From: Scatomonas sp963661545 | Lineage (GTDB): Bacteria; Bacillota; Clostridia; Lachnospirales; Lachnospiraceae | Direction of reading: 5' to 3' | Length of the DNA: 16,982 nucleotides | Assembly: GCA_963661545.1 (NCBI GenBank) | Contig: CAVLCU010000041.1 | Location: forward strand, 1-16,982 | In this document: piece by piece, positions 1 through 5,821 of the stretch | Numbering within the stretch: position 1 is the stretch's first letter | How the letters are laid out: each line of letters opens with the position of its first letter | Made by a program: the position numbers and the translations under genes | The notes under the pieces: generated by a model | What the model was told of the DNA's origin: nothing | The model's database searches: none | The model's input: only the letters and a program-made list of their open reading frames with translations

Positions 1-54
1 CCCCCACCGACATGCGAGCATGTCGTGGGCTCTGGCTTTTGACACTGTAACCAA
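1..54 (-). repeat. Partial copy of palindromic intergenic repeat (copy A)
   Basis: The first 54 bases are the reverse complement of 11674-11727 with one mismatch (53/54). Read on the minus strand, the copy lies about 60 nt past the stop of the leftward zinc-ribbon gene. It contains the stem CCCAC-GACATG / CATGTC-G-GTGGG with a CTCG loop. The window edge cuts it, so the rest of the element, seen whole at 11674-11870, probably continues to the left. The function is unknown. Confidence 0.85.
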
Positions 55-114
55 ACTTGTTTCCCCAAGGTTTATGCTCGTTGATGATAGTCCCGATGTC
101 ATAATATAGCTGTT

Positions 115-753
115 TTAGACCAGATCCTCCAGCAGAGAGTCCAGCATGCCTCCGTCATCGATCAGCCACCGCCCCTTGACCTTGACCAGGGTGATGGTTT
201 CACTGTCGCTGCTGGAATCCGTATAACCCAGGAAGGAATAGGAAATCTGGTAGGTCACCTCAGCATCGCAATAGAATTGGGAGTCGGAACTATAGTAGTT
301 GGTGTCCGTCACCGTAAGATTGACCTTTATGGTGCTGCCGGTGGCCTTCAAAATGCTCTTCAGGTCAAAATTCAGGACGGAGGAGTAACTGCTGGCCACA
401 TCGCTGTCGAAGCAATCCAGCATCTTCTTGATATTCAGATCGTTAAAAGCCTTTTCCAGCTGCTCTATGGTTGCCTCCGGCGAGGAATAGGAACCGTAGC
501 TTCGGAAAACCGTGCAGAAGAGGAGAAGGACTACCAGGGCAGCCGCCGCCAGAACGGAGATGGTGATCCACTTTTTCTTCGGATTCCTGGAAGCTTTCGC
601 TGGCGTACTTTGGGAGAAAGGCTCCGGATGGATTGGATTTTGCGGAGAGTCCTGGGGGGGTGTCTCCTGGAAACCGGAGGAGACAGGCGTGCCGCACTGG
701 GGACAAAATCCGGCATGATCCGGCATGGGGGAACCGCATTTTCTACAAAACAT
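115..753 (-). CDS. Zinc-ribbon, single-pass membrane protein with DUF4878-like C-terminal domain
   Basis: This 212-residue protein opens with a zinc ribbon (C3-x2-C6-x10-C17-x2-C20). A Pro/Ser/Gln-rich linker (about 24-58), a basic patch (NPKKK) and one membrane helix (about 62-83) follow. The outer domain of about 125 residues starts SPEATIEQLEKAFNDL and ends in VKGRWLIDD, which resembles NTF2-like/DUF4878 domains. The likely topology puts the ribbon in the cytoplasm and the C-terminal domain outside. The start is set by AAAGGAG ending 10 nt before ATG 753; a start at 819 would add 22 residues with no such site. The gene stands alone, transcribed leftward, with a repeat element beyond its stop. 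The role is unknown; similar ribbon-TM proteins are usually annotated as hypothetical. The architecture is clear, the domain name is by resemblance only. Confidence 0.75.
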   Translation of the reverse strand: MFCRKCGSPMPDHAGFCPQCGTPVSSGFQETPPQDSPQNPIHPEPFSQSTPAKASRNPKKKWITISVLAAAALVVLLLFCTVFRSYGSYSSPEATIEQLEKAFNDLNIKKMLDCFDSDVASSYSSVLNFDLKSILKATGSTIKVNLTVTDTNYYSSDSQFYCDAEVTYQISYSFLGYTDSSSDSETITLVKVKGRWLIDDGGMLDSLLEDLV

Positions 754-810
754 ACTTTTTTTGCTCCTTTCTTGATGCAGACGTGGGTTTATGGACTGGA
801 AAGCCTTTCT

Positions 811-839
811 ATCGTACAAGTGTGTTTTTTTGTTCTCAA
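811..839 (-). promoter_or_regulatory. Candidate promoter of the zinc-ribbon gene
   Basis: On the minus strand TTGAGA (839-834), a 17-nt spacer and TACGAT (816-811) give a plausible sigma-A promoter. Its predicted start near 804 leaves a leader of about 50 nt before ATG 753. The -35 box overlaps the end of the pseudogene remnant. Confidence 0.4.
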
Positions 840-981
840 CAGCTTACGAGAGGCCTCGATGGAGTGAAGGACCCCTTTCCAATCCATGGTATGCAGGACG
901 TTGATGTACTCCTGGGACACCTCTTTCGTAATAAGCGGTTAGCATATCAGCGGCCATGGATTTGCCAAAACGACGGAGCTG
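837..981 (-). pseudogene. Decayed AAA-ATPase-like / PD-(D/E)XK family gene, two fused fragments
   Basis: No intact gene lies between the Crp/Fnr stop and the zinc-ribbon gene, but two minus-strand stretches look like protein remains. 981-928 encodes QLRRFGKSMAADMLTAYY, which resembles the N-terminal P-loop region (RPRRFGKS-type) of AAA-ATPase-like proteins (PF09820) common in Lachnospiraceae. 935-837, in another frame, encodes a 33-residue stretch including EVSQEYINVLHTMDW and SIEASRKLL, which resembles a later part of the same proteins just before their nuclease-like end. The two meet at about 928-935, so an internal deletion of several hundred codons plus a frame change would explain them. 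There is no start codon with a ribosome site and no stop-free frame across the join. The family match is from memory of these motifs, not from a search. Confidence 0.6.
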
Positions 982-990
982 CCCATTGGA

Positions 991-1668
991 TCACGTCCTT
1001 TCTTCGGAAACTTTTAAACAGAAGTGGTTCTTGTGAAATTCCAGCAAGCCCTCCTTGTGCATCTTGCTCAGCTCCAGGGACAGGCCGCTGCGTTCCACGG
1101 CCAGGTAATCCGCCAGCTGCTGGCGGGAGAAGGGGATATCAAATTCCCGGGAGCCGCGACGCTGGGCTTCGGCCCCCAGATAGGACAAAAGCTTGGCTCG
1201 TGTGGTGCGCTGGCCGATGTGGGTCAGCTTTTCATTGAATTGGAGGTTCTTCTCGGCCAGATCCCCCAGCAGATTACGGATCATACGGCTGTGGTGGGCA
1301 CAGGCGGAGGAGCATACCGTCAGAATATGCTTTACATTCAGGAAAAGGACGCTTACCTGGGTCTCTGCCTCCACACTGACATTCAGTCGGACGCCGGGGG
1401 CACAGGCAAAGGCCACGGCAAAGGTCTGCCCCGGGCCTGTCCGGGCCAGGATATTGCGGTTGCCCCAGACATCCTCCTGCACCACCCAGACAGTCCCTGC
1501 CACCACCAGGCCGATGGAATCCGTAGATTCCCCGGCATGCAGGAGGAAGGAACCCCGGGGAAAATCCGCTTTTCTGGCGGACAGGCAGGTCAACATGGCC
1601 ATGATTTCCCTCTCTTTGATGCCCGCAAAGAGGGGGGAGGACCTTAGTACAGATATAAATTCTTCCAT
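991..1668 (-). CDS. Crp/Fnr family transcriptional regulator, divergent from hcp
   Basis: At 225 residues this is the usual Crp/Fnr length. Residues 1-125 form the cNMP-type beta-barrel (PLFAGIKERE; FPRGSFLLHAGE; LVVAGTVWVV), 125-160 the dimer helix, and 175-220 a winged helix-turn-helix with recognition helix around VERSGLSLELSKM. It lacks the classic Fnr N-terminal cysteine cluster. Instead it has C119-x3-C123 followed by H125-H126 at the barrel/dimer-helix junction, plus C28, C89 and C217. The gene faces hcp across 93 bp that hold a perfect palindrome. Crp/Fnr-type regulators (HcpR and relatives) are known to control hcp in anaerobes responding to nitric oxide, so this is probably an HcpR-like activator and autoregulator. 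That role is inferred from position. A weak purine-rich ribosome site (AGAAGG) precedes ATG 1668. Confidence 0.85.
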   Translation of the reverse strand: MEEFISVLRSSPLFAGIKEREIMAMLTCLSARKADFPRGSFLLHAGESTDSIGLVVAGTVWVVQEDVWGNRNILARTGPGQTFAVAFACAPGVRLNVSVEAETQVSVLFLNVKHILTVCSSACAHHSRMIRNLLGDLAEKNLQFNEKLTHIGQRTTRAKLLSYLGAEAQRRGSREFDIPFSRQQLADYLAVERSGLSLELSKMHKEGLLEFHKNHFCLKVSEERT

Positions 1669-1681
1669 AAGACCTTCTTCT

Positions 1682-1695
1682 GTTGAATATTCAAC
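1682..1695. promoter_or_regulatory. Palindromic operator for the Crp/Fnr regulator (candidate)
   Basis: GTTGAATATTCAAC is a perfect 14-bp palindrome between the divergent regulator and hcp. It resembles Fnr-type half sites (TTGA...TCAA). For hcp, with the -10 hexamer at 1718-1723 and a start near 1730, its centre falls near -41.5, the classic class II activator position. For the regulator gene it lies just downstream of the predicted start, which suits autorepression. Binding is inferred. Confidence 0.65.
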
Positions 1696-1723
1696 CGATT
1701 CATTGCCCTTATTATACTATACT
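1690..1723 (+). promoter_or_regulatory. hcp promoter region
   Basis: Two overlapping TATACT hexamers (1713-1718 and 1718-1723) serve as -10 candidates. Neither has a good -35 box at 17 nt, as expected for an activator-dependent promoter. The palindrome occupies the -35 area. Confidence 0.45.
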
Positions 1724-1739
1724 AGGGTCAGAATGAAAA
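1711..1739 (-). promoter_or_regulatory. Candidate promoter of the Crp/Fnr regulator gene
   Basis: On the minus strand TATAAT (1716-1711) lies 17 nt from TTTTCA (1739-1734). It overlaps the hcp -10 region on the other strand, so the two promoters probably compete. The predicted start near 1704 puts the palindrome inside the early transcript. Confidence 0.4.
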
Positions 1740-1761
1740 CAGAAAAGAGGAGGATTTTAGT

Positions 1762-3357
1762 ATGGAGCAGAAGATGTTTTGTTTTCAATGTGAGCAGACC
1801 GCCGGCTGCAGCGGCTGCACCGGCAAAGCAGGTGTATGCGGAAAGACAGCCCAGACAGCCCAGCTGCAGGATCAGCTGACCGGGGCTCTGATTGGTCTGG
1901 CCCGGGCGATAGGCGGTGGGGCAGCAGTTACCGGAGATACCTGGAAGATCATGGTGGAGGGACTCTTTACCACAGTAACGAACGTGAATTTTAATGAGGA
2001 AACCATTCGCCGGCAGATAGAGGCTGTTCAGGCAGAGAAGAACAAGCTGGTGCCGGATTGTGCCCTTTGCGCCTCCCCCTGCGGTGGAAAAGAAGATTAC
2101 GATATGACCCGGCTGTGGACGGCTCAGGAGGACATCCGCAGCCTTAAGTCCCTGATTCTCTTTGGCCTTCGAGGCATGGCTGCCTATGCCTATCATGCTA
2201 TGGTTCTGGGGTATACCGATGAGGAGGTCAACCAGTTCTTCGCCAAGGGTCTCAGTGCCGTGGGAGAGGATTGGGGCATGGAGGAATTGCTGCCCATCGT
2301 TCTGGAGGTGGGAGAGAAGAACCTGAAGTGCATGGCTCTGCTGGATCAGGCCAATACCGAGACCTATGGCTCTCCCCAGCCGACTTTAGTGTCCCTGACG
2401 GTGGAAAAGGGACCCTTTATTGTGATCACCGGTCATGATCTCCATGATCTGAAACTCCTCCTGGAGCAGACAAAAGGGCGGGGAATCAACATCTATACCC
2501 ACGGGGAGATGCTGCCGGCTCACGCTTATCCGGAGCTGAAGAAGTATGCCCATCTCAAGGGTAATTTTGGCACCGCATGGCAGAATCAGCAGAAGGAGTT
2601 TGCCAACCTTCCGGCTCCCATTCTCTATACGACCAACTGCCTGATGCCTCCCAAGGACACCTATGGGGATCGGATCTTCACCACAGCTCTGGTATCTTAT
2701 CCCCAGATGCAGCATATCGATGAGAAGAAGGACTTCACCCCGGTGATCGAGAAGGCTTTGGCTCTGGGTGGTTATGAAGAGGATCAGCACTTTACAGGCA
2801 TGAACGGCGGAAGCAGCGTTATGACCGGTTTTGCCAGAGGAGCTGTGCTGGGCGTAGCAGACCAGGTGATCCAGGCTGTGAAGGAGGGTGCCATCAAGCA
2901 TTTCTTCCTGGTGGCCGGATGTGACGGAGCCCGTGCCGGGAGAAATTATTATACCGAATTCGTGAAGCAGACTCCGGCGGATACCCTGGTTCTGACCCTG
3001 GCCTGTGGCAAATACCGCTTCAACGACCTGGACCTGGGAACCATCGGCGGCCTGCCCCGCCTCATGGATGTGGGACAGTGCAACGATGCCTACAGTGCCA
3101 TTCAGATTGCTGTGGCTCTGGCGGAAGCCTTTGGCTGCGGTGTGAACGACCTGCCCCTGTCCATGGTTCTGTCCTGGTATGAGCAAAAGGCCGTCTGCAT
3201 CCTGCTGACCCTCCTCCACTTAGGGATCAAAAATATCCGCTTAGGCCCCACCCTGCCAGCCTTTGTATCCCCCAATGTGCTGAATTACCTGGTGGAACAC
3301 TTCGGCATCGCCCCCATCACCACCCCGGAGGAAGACCTGAAGCAGCTGTTGAAATAA
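1762..3357 (+). CDS. hcp: Hydroxylamine reductase / hybrid cluster protein Hcp
   Basis: Hcp carries an N-terminal iron-sulfur cluster and an unusual Fe-S-O hybrid cluster. It acts on hydroxylamine and, in better-studied bacteria, on nitric oxide, and is cytoplasmic. The N-terminal cluster cysteines are C7-x2-C10 with C19 and C26 downstream (VCGK). All seven hybrid-cluster ligands can be placed by spacing against the Desulfovibrio protein: H225, E249 (HGEM), C293 (TTNC), C387 (GCDGA), C415 (LACGKY), C440 (GQC) and E474 (WYEQKA). At 531 residues it has normal length for the class I type. GAGGAGG shortly before ATG 1762 sets the start. No hcr-type reductase gene follows. The adjacent divergent Crp/Fnr gene and palindrome point to induction by nitrosative or redox stress. 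Confidence 0.95.
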   Translation: MEQKMFCFQCEQTAGCSGCTGKAGVCGKTAQTAQLQDQLTGALIGLARAIGGGAAVTGDTWKIMVEGLFTTVTNVNFNEETIRRQIEAVQAEKNKLVPDCALCASPCGGKEDYDMTRLWTAQEDIRSLKSLILFGLRGMAAYAYHAMVLGYTDEEVNQFFAKGLSAVGEDWGMEELLPIVLEVGEKNLKCMALLDQANTETYGSPQPTLVSLTVEKGPFIVITGHDLHDLKLLLEQTKGRGINIYTHGEMLPAHAYPELKKYAHLKGNFGTAWQNQQKEFANLPAPILYTTNCLMPPKDTYGDRIFTTALVSYPQMQHIDEKKDFTPVIEKALALGGYEEDQHFTGMNGGSSVMTGFARGAVLGVADQVIQAVKEGAIKHFFLVAGCDGARAGRNYYTEFVKQTPADTLVLTLACGKYRFNDLDLGTIGGLPRLMDVGQCNDAYSAIQIAVALAEAFGCGVNDLPLSMVLSWYEQKAVCILLTLLHLGIKNIRLGPTLPAFVSPNVLNYLVEHFGIAPITTPEEDLKQLLK

Positions 3358-3381
3358 TTGAAATAAAAACGCAAATTTTGT

Positions 3382-3410
3382 TTGACTTTTAGAAAAACAG
3401 GAAATATAAT
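3382..3410 (+). promoter_or_regulatory. Strong sigma-A promoter of the MATE leader
   Basis: TTGACT (3382-3387), a 17-nt spacer and a perfect TATAAT (3405-3410) predict a start near 3417. That places the first terminator-like hairpin at the very 5' end of the transcript. Confidence 0.75.
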
Positions 3411-3419
3411 AACGACAGA

Positions 3420-3470
3420 CGAGTAGCGAGTGAGCGTAAATCCAGTTCCCCCGCTACTCGTTTTTCTTTT
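3420..3470 (+). terminator. Leader hairpin 1, terminator-like
   Basis: CGAGTAGCG (3420-3428) pairs perfectly with CGCTACTCG (3452-3460) and is followed by TTTTTCTTTT. The loop holds AGCGTAAATCCAGTT (3433-3447), nearly repeated in the next hairpin. It could end hcp transcripts, but it also sits directly downstream of the MATE promoter, so it may act as an attenuator. Confidence 0.7.
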
Positions 3471-3489
3471 GTTCCAATAGATATGTGCC

Positions 3490-3528
3490 ATGAAAAAGTG
3501 TGCAGCCTGTCAGCGTAAGTCCAACTGA
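3490..3528 (+). other. Possible leader peptide ORF (12 codons)
   Basis: An ATG opens a short frame reading MKKCAACQRKSN that covers the left arm and shared loop of hairpin 2. Ribosomes stalled here would prevent that hairpin from forming. No good ribosome binding site precedes it, so translation is uncertain. Confidence 0.25.
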
Positions 3529-3550
3529 TATGATGGGGCTGCGTTTTTTT
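3502..3550 (+). terminator. Leader hairpin 2, terminator-like
   Basis: GCAGCC (3502-3507) pairs with GGCTGC (3537-3542), and G-U pairs can extend the stem. A run of seven T follows (3544-3550). The loop contains AGCGTAAGTCCAACT (3512-3526), 12 of 15 identical to the loop of hairpin 1. It lies about 25 nt before the MATE start, so it would stop transcription before the gene unless overcome. Confidence 0.6.
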
Positions 3551-3575
3551 GTGCAGAAAAGGGAGGAATGGAAAC

Positions 3576-4946
3576 ATGATGGCTGAGAGTAACAAGATGA
3601 GAGACATGCCGGTAAATAAGCTGATCCTTCAGATGGGAATCCCAATGATTCTATCTATGGCATTACAGGCGGTTTATAACATTGTGGACAGCGCATTTGT
3701 AGGAAATATGAAAAGGGGCAGTGAAGCGGCACTCAATGCATTGACCCTGGTATTTCCCGTGCAGATGCTGATGGTTGCAGTGGGAATTGGAACAGGTGTA
3801 GGAACCAATGCACTTCTTGCAAGGACACTGGGAGAGGGAAAGAGGGAAGAAGCAGCAAAGGTGGCAGGAAACAGTCTGTTTCTGGGAGGGATCATTTATC
3901 TCATCTGTTTCTTGTTTGGTATATTTGGAGCAAAAGCATACATTTCATCGCAGACCGCTGATGCAGAAGTGCTTGAAATGGGAGTCAGTTATCTGAGGAT
4001 ATGCTGTGTGATTTCTTTTGGAATCATCTTTTTTTCCCTGTTTGAGAAATTACTCCAGGCGACAGGACGTTCTCTTTATTCCACAATCGGACAGGTAGTG
4101 GGAGCCCTTGTCAATATCATTCTTGATCCAATTATGATCTATGGTATCGGACCAGTCCCGGAAATGGGGGTAAAAGGTGCAGCCTACGCAACTGTCATTG
4201 GTCAGGTGGCAGCGGCAGTGTTAGGGCTTCTCTTTCATAGAAAATGGAATAAGGAGTTTGAGCATGGAGTGAAATACATGAAACCGGATCTGGACATCAT
4301 AAAAAAAATTTATGCGATCGGACTTCCGGCGATCCTTGCACAGGCACTGATGTCTCTGATGGTTTATGTGATGAACCTGATCCTGAAATTTAATCCGGCT
4401 GTACAGACAGCCTATGGTTTGTTCTATAAGGTGCAGCAGTTTGTTCTGTTTCTGGCGTTTGGACTTCGAGATGCCATCACTCCCATTCTTGCCTTCGCTT
4501 ATGGAATGCGAAACAAAAAGAGAATCCAGGATGGAATTCAATATGGACTTATTGATACGATTGCATTGATGATCCTGGGTATTGCAATCACGGAGATTTT
4601 TCCTGGGGTATTTGCAGCACTCTTTAATGCCGGCCAGTCCAGAGCATATTTTATCAGTGCCATGAGAGTAATTTCTATCAGTTTTCTGTTTGCCGGAATC
4701 AATGTTGCTTATCAGGGAATTTATCAGGCCCTGGACGGTGGCGTGGAATCCCTGATTCTTTCGCTTCTGAGACAGCTTGTGATTATTTTACCGGTGGCTG
4801 GGATTTTTTCCATGTTCGTCAGAAATGGTCAGGTGGGAGCTGCACTGATCTGGTGGGCCTTTCCGATTACCGAAGTGACCTCCTGTCTGGTGGGAACTGT
4901 ATTTTTAAAGAAAATCAGAAGAAATAAGGTTAACGCCTTAAGATAA
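3576..4946 (+). CDS. MATE family multidrug efflux transporter
   Basis: This 456-residue integral membrane protein has about twelve hydrophobic segments. It has the MATE pattern near both halves: an N-terminal PVNKLILQMGIPMI segment followed by QAVYNIVDSAFVG, then internal repeats such as GQVVGALVNIILDPI and YQGIYQALDGGVE. MATE proteins export drugs or metabolites in exchange for Na+ or H+; the substrate cannot be read from sequence. GGAGG at 3562-3566 lies 9 nt before ATG 3576, which fixes the start; a second ATG follows at once (3579). The base composition is more AT-rich than the genes on either side, with more A/T-ending codons, suggesting transfer. A strong promoter and two terminator-like hairpins precede it, implying regulated read-through. 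No partner gene is adjacent. Confidence 0.93.
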   Translation: MMAESNKMRDMPVNKLILQMGIPMILSMALQAVYNIVDSAFVGNMKRGSEAALNALTLVFPVQMLMVAVGIGTGVGTNALLARTLGEGKREEAAKVAGNSLFLGGIIYLICFLFGIFGAKAYISSQTADAEVLEMGVSYLRICCVISFGIIFFSLFEKLLQATGRSLYSTIGQVVGALVNIILDPIMIYGIGPVPEMGVKGAAYATVIGQVAAAVLGLLFHRKWNKEFEHGVKYMKPDLDIIKKIYAIGLPAILAQALMSLMVYVMNLILKFNPAVQTAYGLFYKVQQFVLFLAFGLRDAITPILAFAYGMRNKKRIQDGIQYGLIDTIALMILGIAITEIFPGVFAALFNAGQSRAYFISAMRVISISFLFAGINVAYQGIYQALDGGVESLILSLLRQLVIILPVAGIFSMFVRNGQVGAALIWWAFPITEVTSCLVGTVFLKKIRRNKVNALR

Positions 4947-4980
4947 AAATCAAACCTTCACAAATTCTTCACAAAGATAA

Positions 4981-5007
4981 TTAGCACTCAAGGCTTGACA
5001 TTGCTAA
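4981..5007. promoter_or_regulatory. CIRCE-type operator (HrcA) before L25
   Basis: TTAGCACTC-N9-CATTGCTAA matches the CIRCE consensus TTAGCACTC-N9-GAGTGCTAA in the whole left arm and 7 of 9 right-arm bases, with the correct 9-nt spacing. HrcA is the known heat-shock repressor for this site. The operator covers the -35 box. Confidence 0.75.
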
Positions 5008-5023
5008 TAATGAGTGTTATAGT
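4995..5023 (+). promoter_or_regulatory. Promoter of the L25 gene
   Basis: A perfect TTGACA (4995-5000), a 17-nt spacer and TATAGT (5018-5023). The -35 box lies inside the CIRCE element. Transcription should start near 5030, giving a leader of about 78 nt that can form a small bulged hairpin (5041-5068). Confidence 0.8.
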
Positions 5024-5107
5024 ACGGATAGAACAAAAAACAAGGTACCACTTAACATACCTCTTGTCGAAGGCTGCTAAGGATCAGATTTTTGGAGGAA
5101 AAGACAA

Positions 5108-5695
5108 ATGAATACTTTGAAAGCTGAAAAGAGAAGTTTGGACACCAAGGCGAAGAAGCTGAGGAGAGAGGGATACGTCGTTGGCAACGTGTTCGGTCGG
5201 GAGATTGAGGGCTCTATTCCGGTGAAGATGGTCAAGGGAGAAGTGGAGAAGCTTCTGAAGACGGAACATAAGGGCAGTCAGATTCTGCTGGAGCTGGAAG
5301 GAAAAGAGTATGATGTCCTGATCAAGGAAGTGGATTATAATCCCCTGGCCGGCCGGGTGGATGAGATAGATTTTCAGGCTTTGGTCAGCGGAGAGATGGT
5401 TCATTCCGTAGCGGAGATCGCCCTGGAGAATTATGACAAGGTGCAGGAAGGTGTCCTTCAGGTAGGTTTAAGCGAGATTGCTTACCGGGCTCTTCCGGCG
5501 GATCTGGTGGACAAGGTTTCCGTGGATGTGGCTTCTATGAAGGTGGGAGATGTGATCCATGTGAAGGATCTGCCCATTGCCTCCCAGAAGGGCATTCATC
5601 TTCAGACCGATCCGGAGAGCGTAGTGGTTACTGTAACCGCTATCCACAATGGAGCTCTTCCGGCGGAGGAAGCCTCGGAAGGGGCAGCCGAATAG
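5108..5695 (+). CDS. rplY: 50S ribosomal protein L25, long Ctc/TL5 form
   Basis: L25 binds 5S rRNA in the large ribosomal subunit. The N-terminal domain (about 1-92) has the typical opening LKAEKRSLDTKAKKLRREG, which differs slightly from the common R-x-x-G-K pattern, and HKGSQILLELEGKEY. The C-terminal beta domain (about 95-180) includes GVLQVGLSEIAYRALPADL and VGDVIHVKDLP. A short acidic, Ala-rich tail ends the protein. At 195 residues it is the two-domain Ctc/TL5 type, not the ~95-residue enterobacterial form. GGAGG at 5094-5098 is 9 nt before the ATG. In Bacillus the ortholog Ctc is a general stress protein; here a CIRCE operator suggests heat-shock control with clpB. Its own promoter and terminator make it a single-gene unit. 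Confidence 0.93.
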   Translation: MNTLKAEKRSLDTKAKKLRREGYVVGNVFGREIEGSIPVKMVKGEVEKLLKTEHKGSQILLELEGKEYDVLIKEVDYNPLAGRVDEIDFQALVSGEMVHSVAEIALENYDKVQEGVLQVGLSEIAYRALPADLVDKVSVDVASMKVGDVIHVKDLPIASQKGIHLQTDPESVVVTVTAIHNGALPAEEASEGAAE

Positions 5696-5708
5696 ACCTT
5701 GCAGAGAC

Positions 5709-5743
5709 AGAGAAAGCGGGCAGGAATGTTCGCTTTCTCTTTT
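5709..5743 (+). terminator. Terminator after L25
   Basis: AGAGAAAGCG (5709-5718) and CGCTTTCTCT (5731-5740) form a perfect 10-bp stem with a 12-nt loop, followed by a short T run. It separates the L25 unit from clpB. Confidence 0.75.
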
Positions 5744-5752
5744 GACCAGGGA

Positions 5753-5779
5753 TTAGCACTCACCTATTGACAGTGCTAA
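5753..5779. promoter_or_regulatory. CIRCE operator (HrcA) before clpB
   Basis: TTAGCACTC-N9-CAGTGCTAA matches the CIRCE consensus at 17 of 18 arm positions with exact 9-nt spacing. The site overlaps the -35 box of the clpB promoter, so HrcA binding would block polymerase until heat stress. Confidence 0.9.
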
Positions 5780-5795
5780 CAACGTATGATATAGT
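5767..5795 (+). promoter_or_regulatory. clpB promoter
   Basis: TTGACA (5767-5772), a 17-nt spacer and TATAGT (5790-5795). The arrangement and the bases just downstream are nearly the same as before the L25 gene. The predicted start near 5802 leaves only about 20 nt of leader, filled by the ribosome site. Confidence 0.85.
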
Positions 5796-5821
5796 CACGG
5801 TAGAAGAGGAGGTGTAAGATT

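Noticed and set aside
3417..3515. A frame through hairpin 1 encoding the same Arg-Lys-Ser stretch as the short frame in hairpin 2
   Set aside because: It has no start codon downstream of the predicted transcription start, so a matching leader peptide cannot be supported.
5011..5020. GAGTGTTA downstream of the L25 CIRCE left arm as the true right arm
   Set aside because: It would need a spacer much longer than 9 nt; CATTGCTAA at the exact 9-nt distance is the better match.
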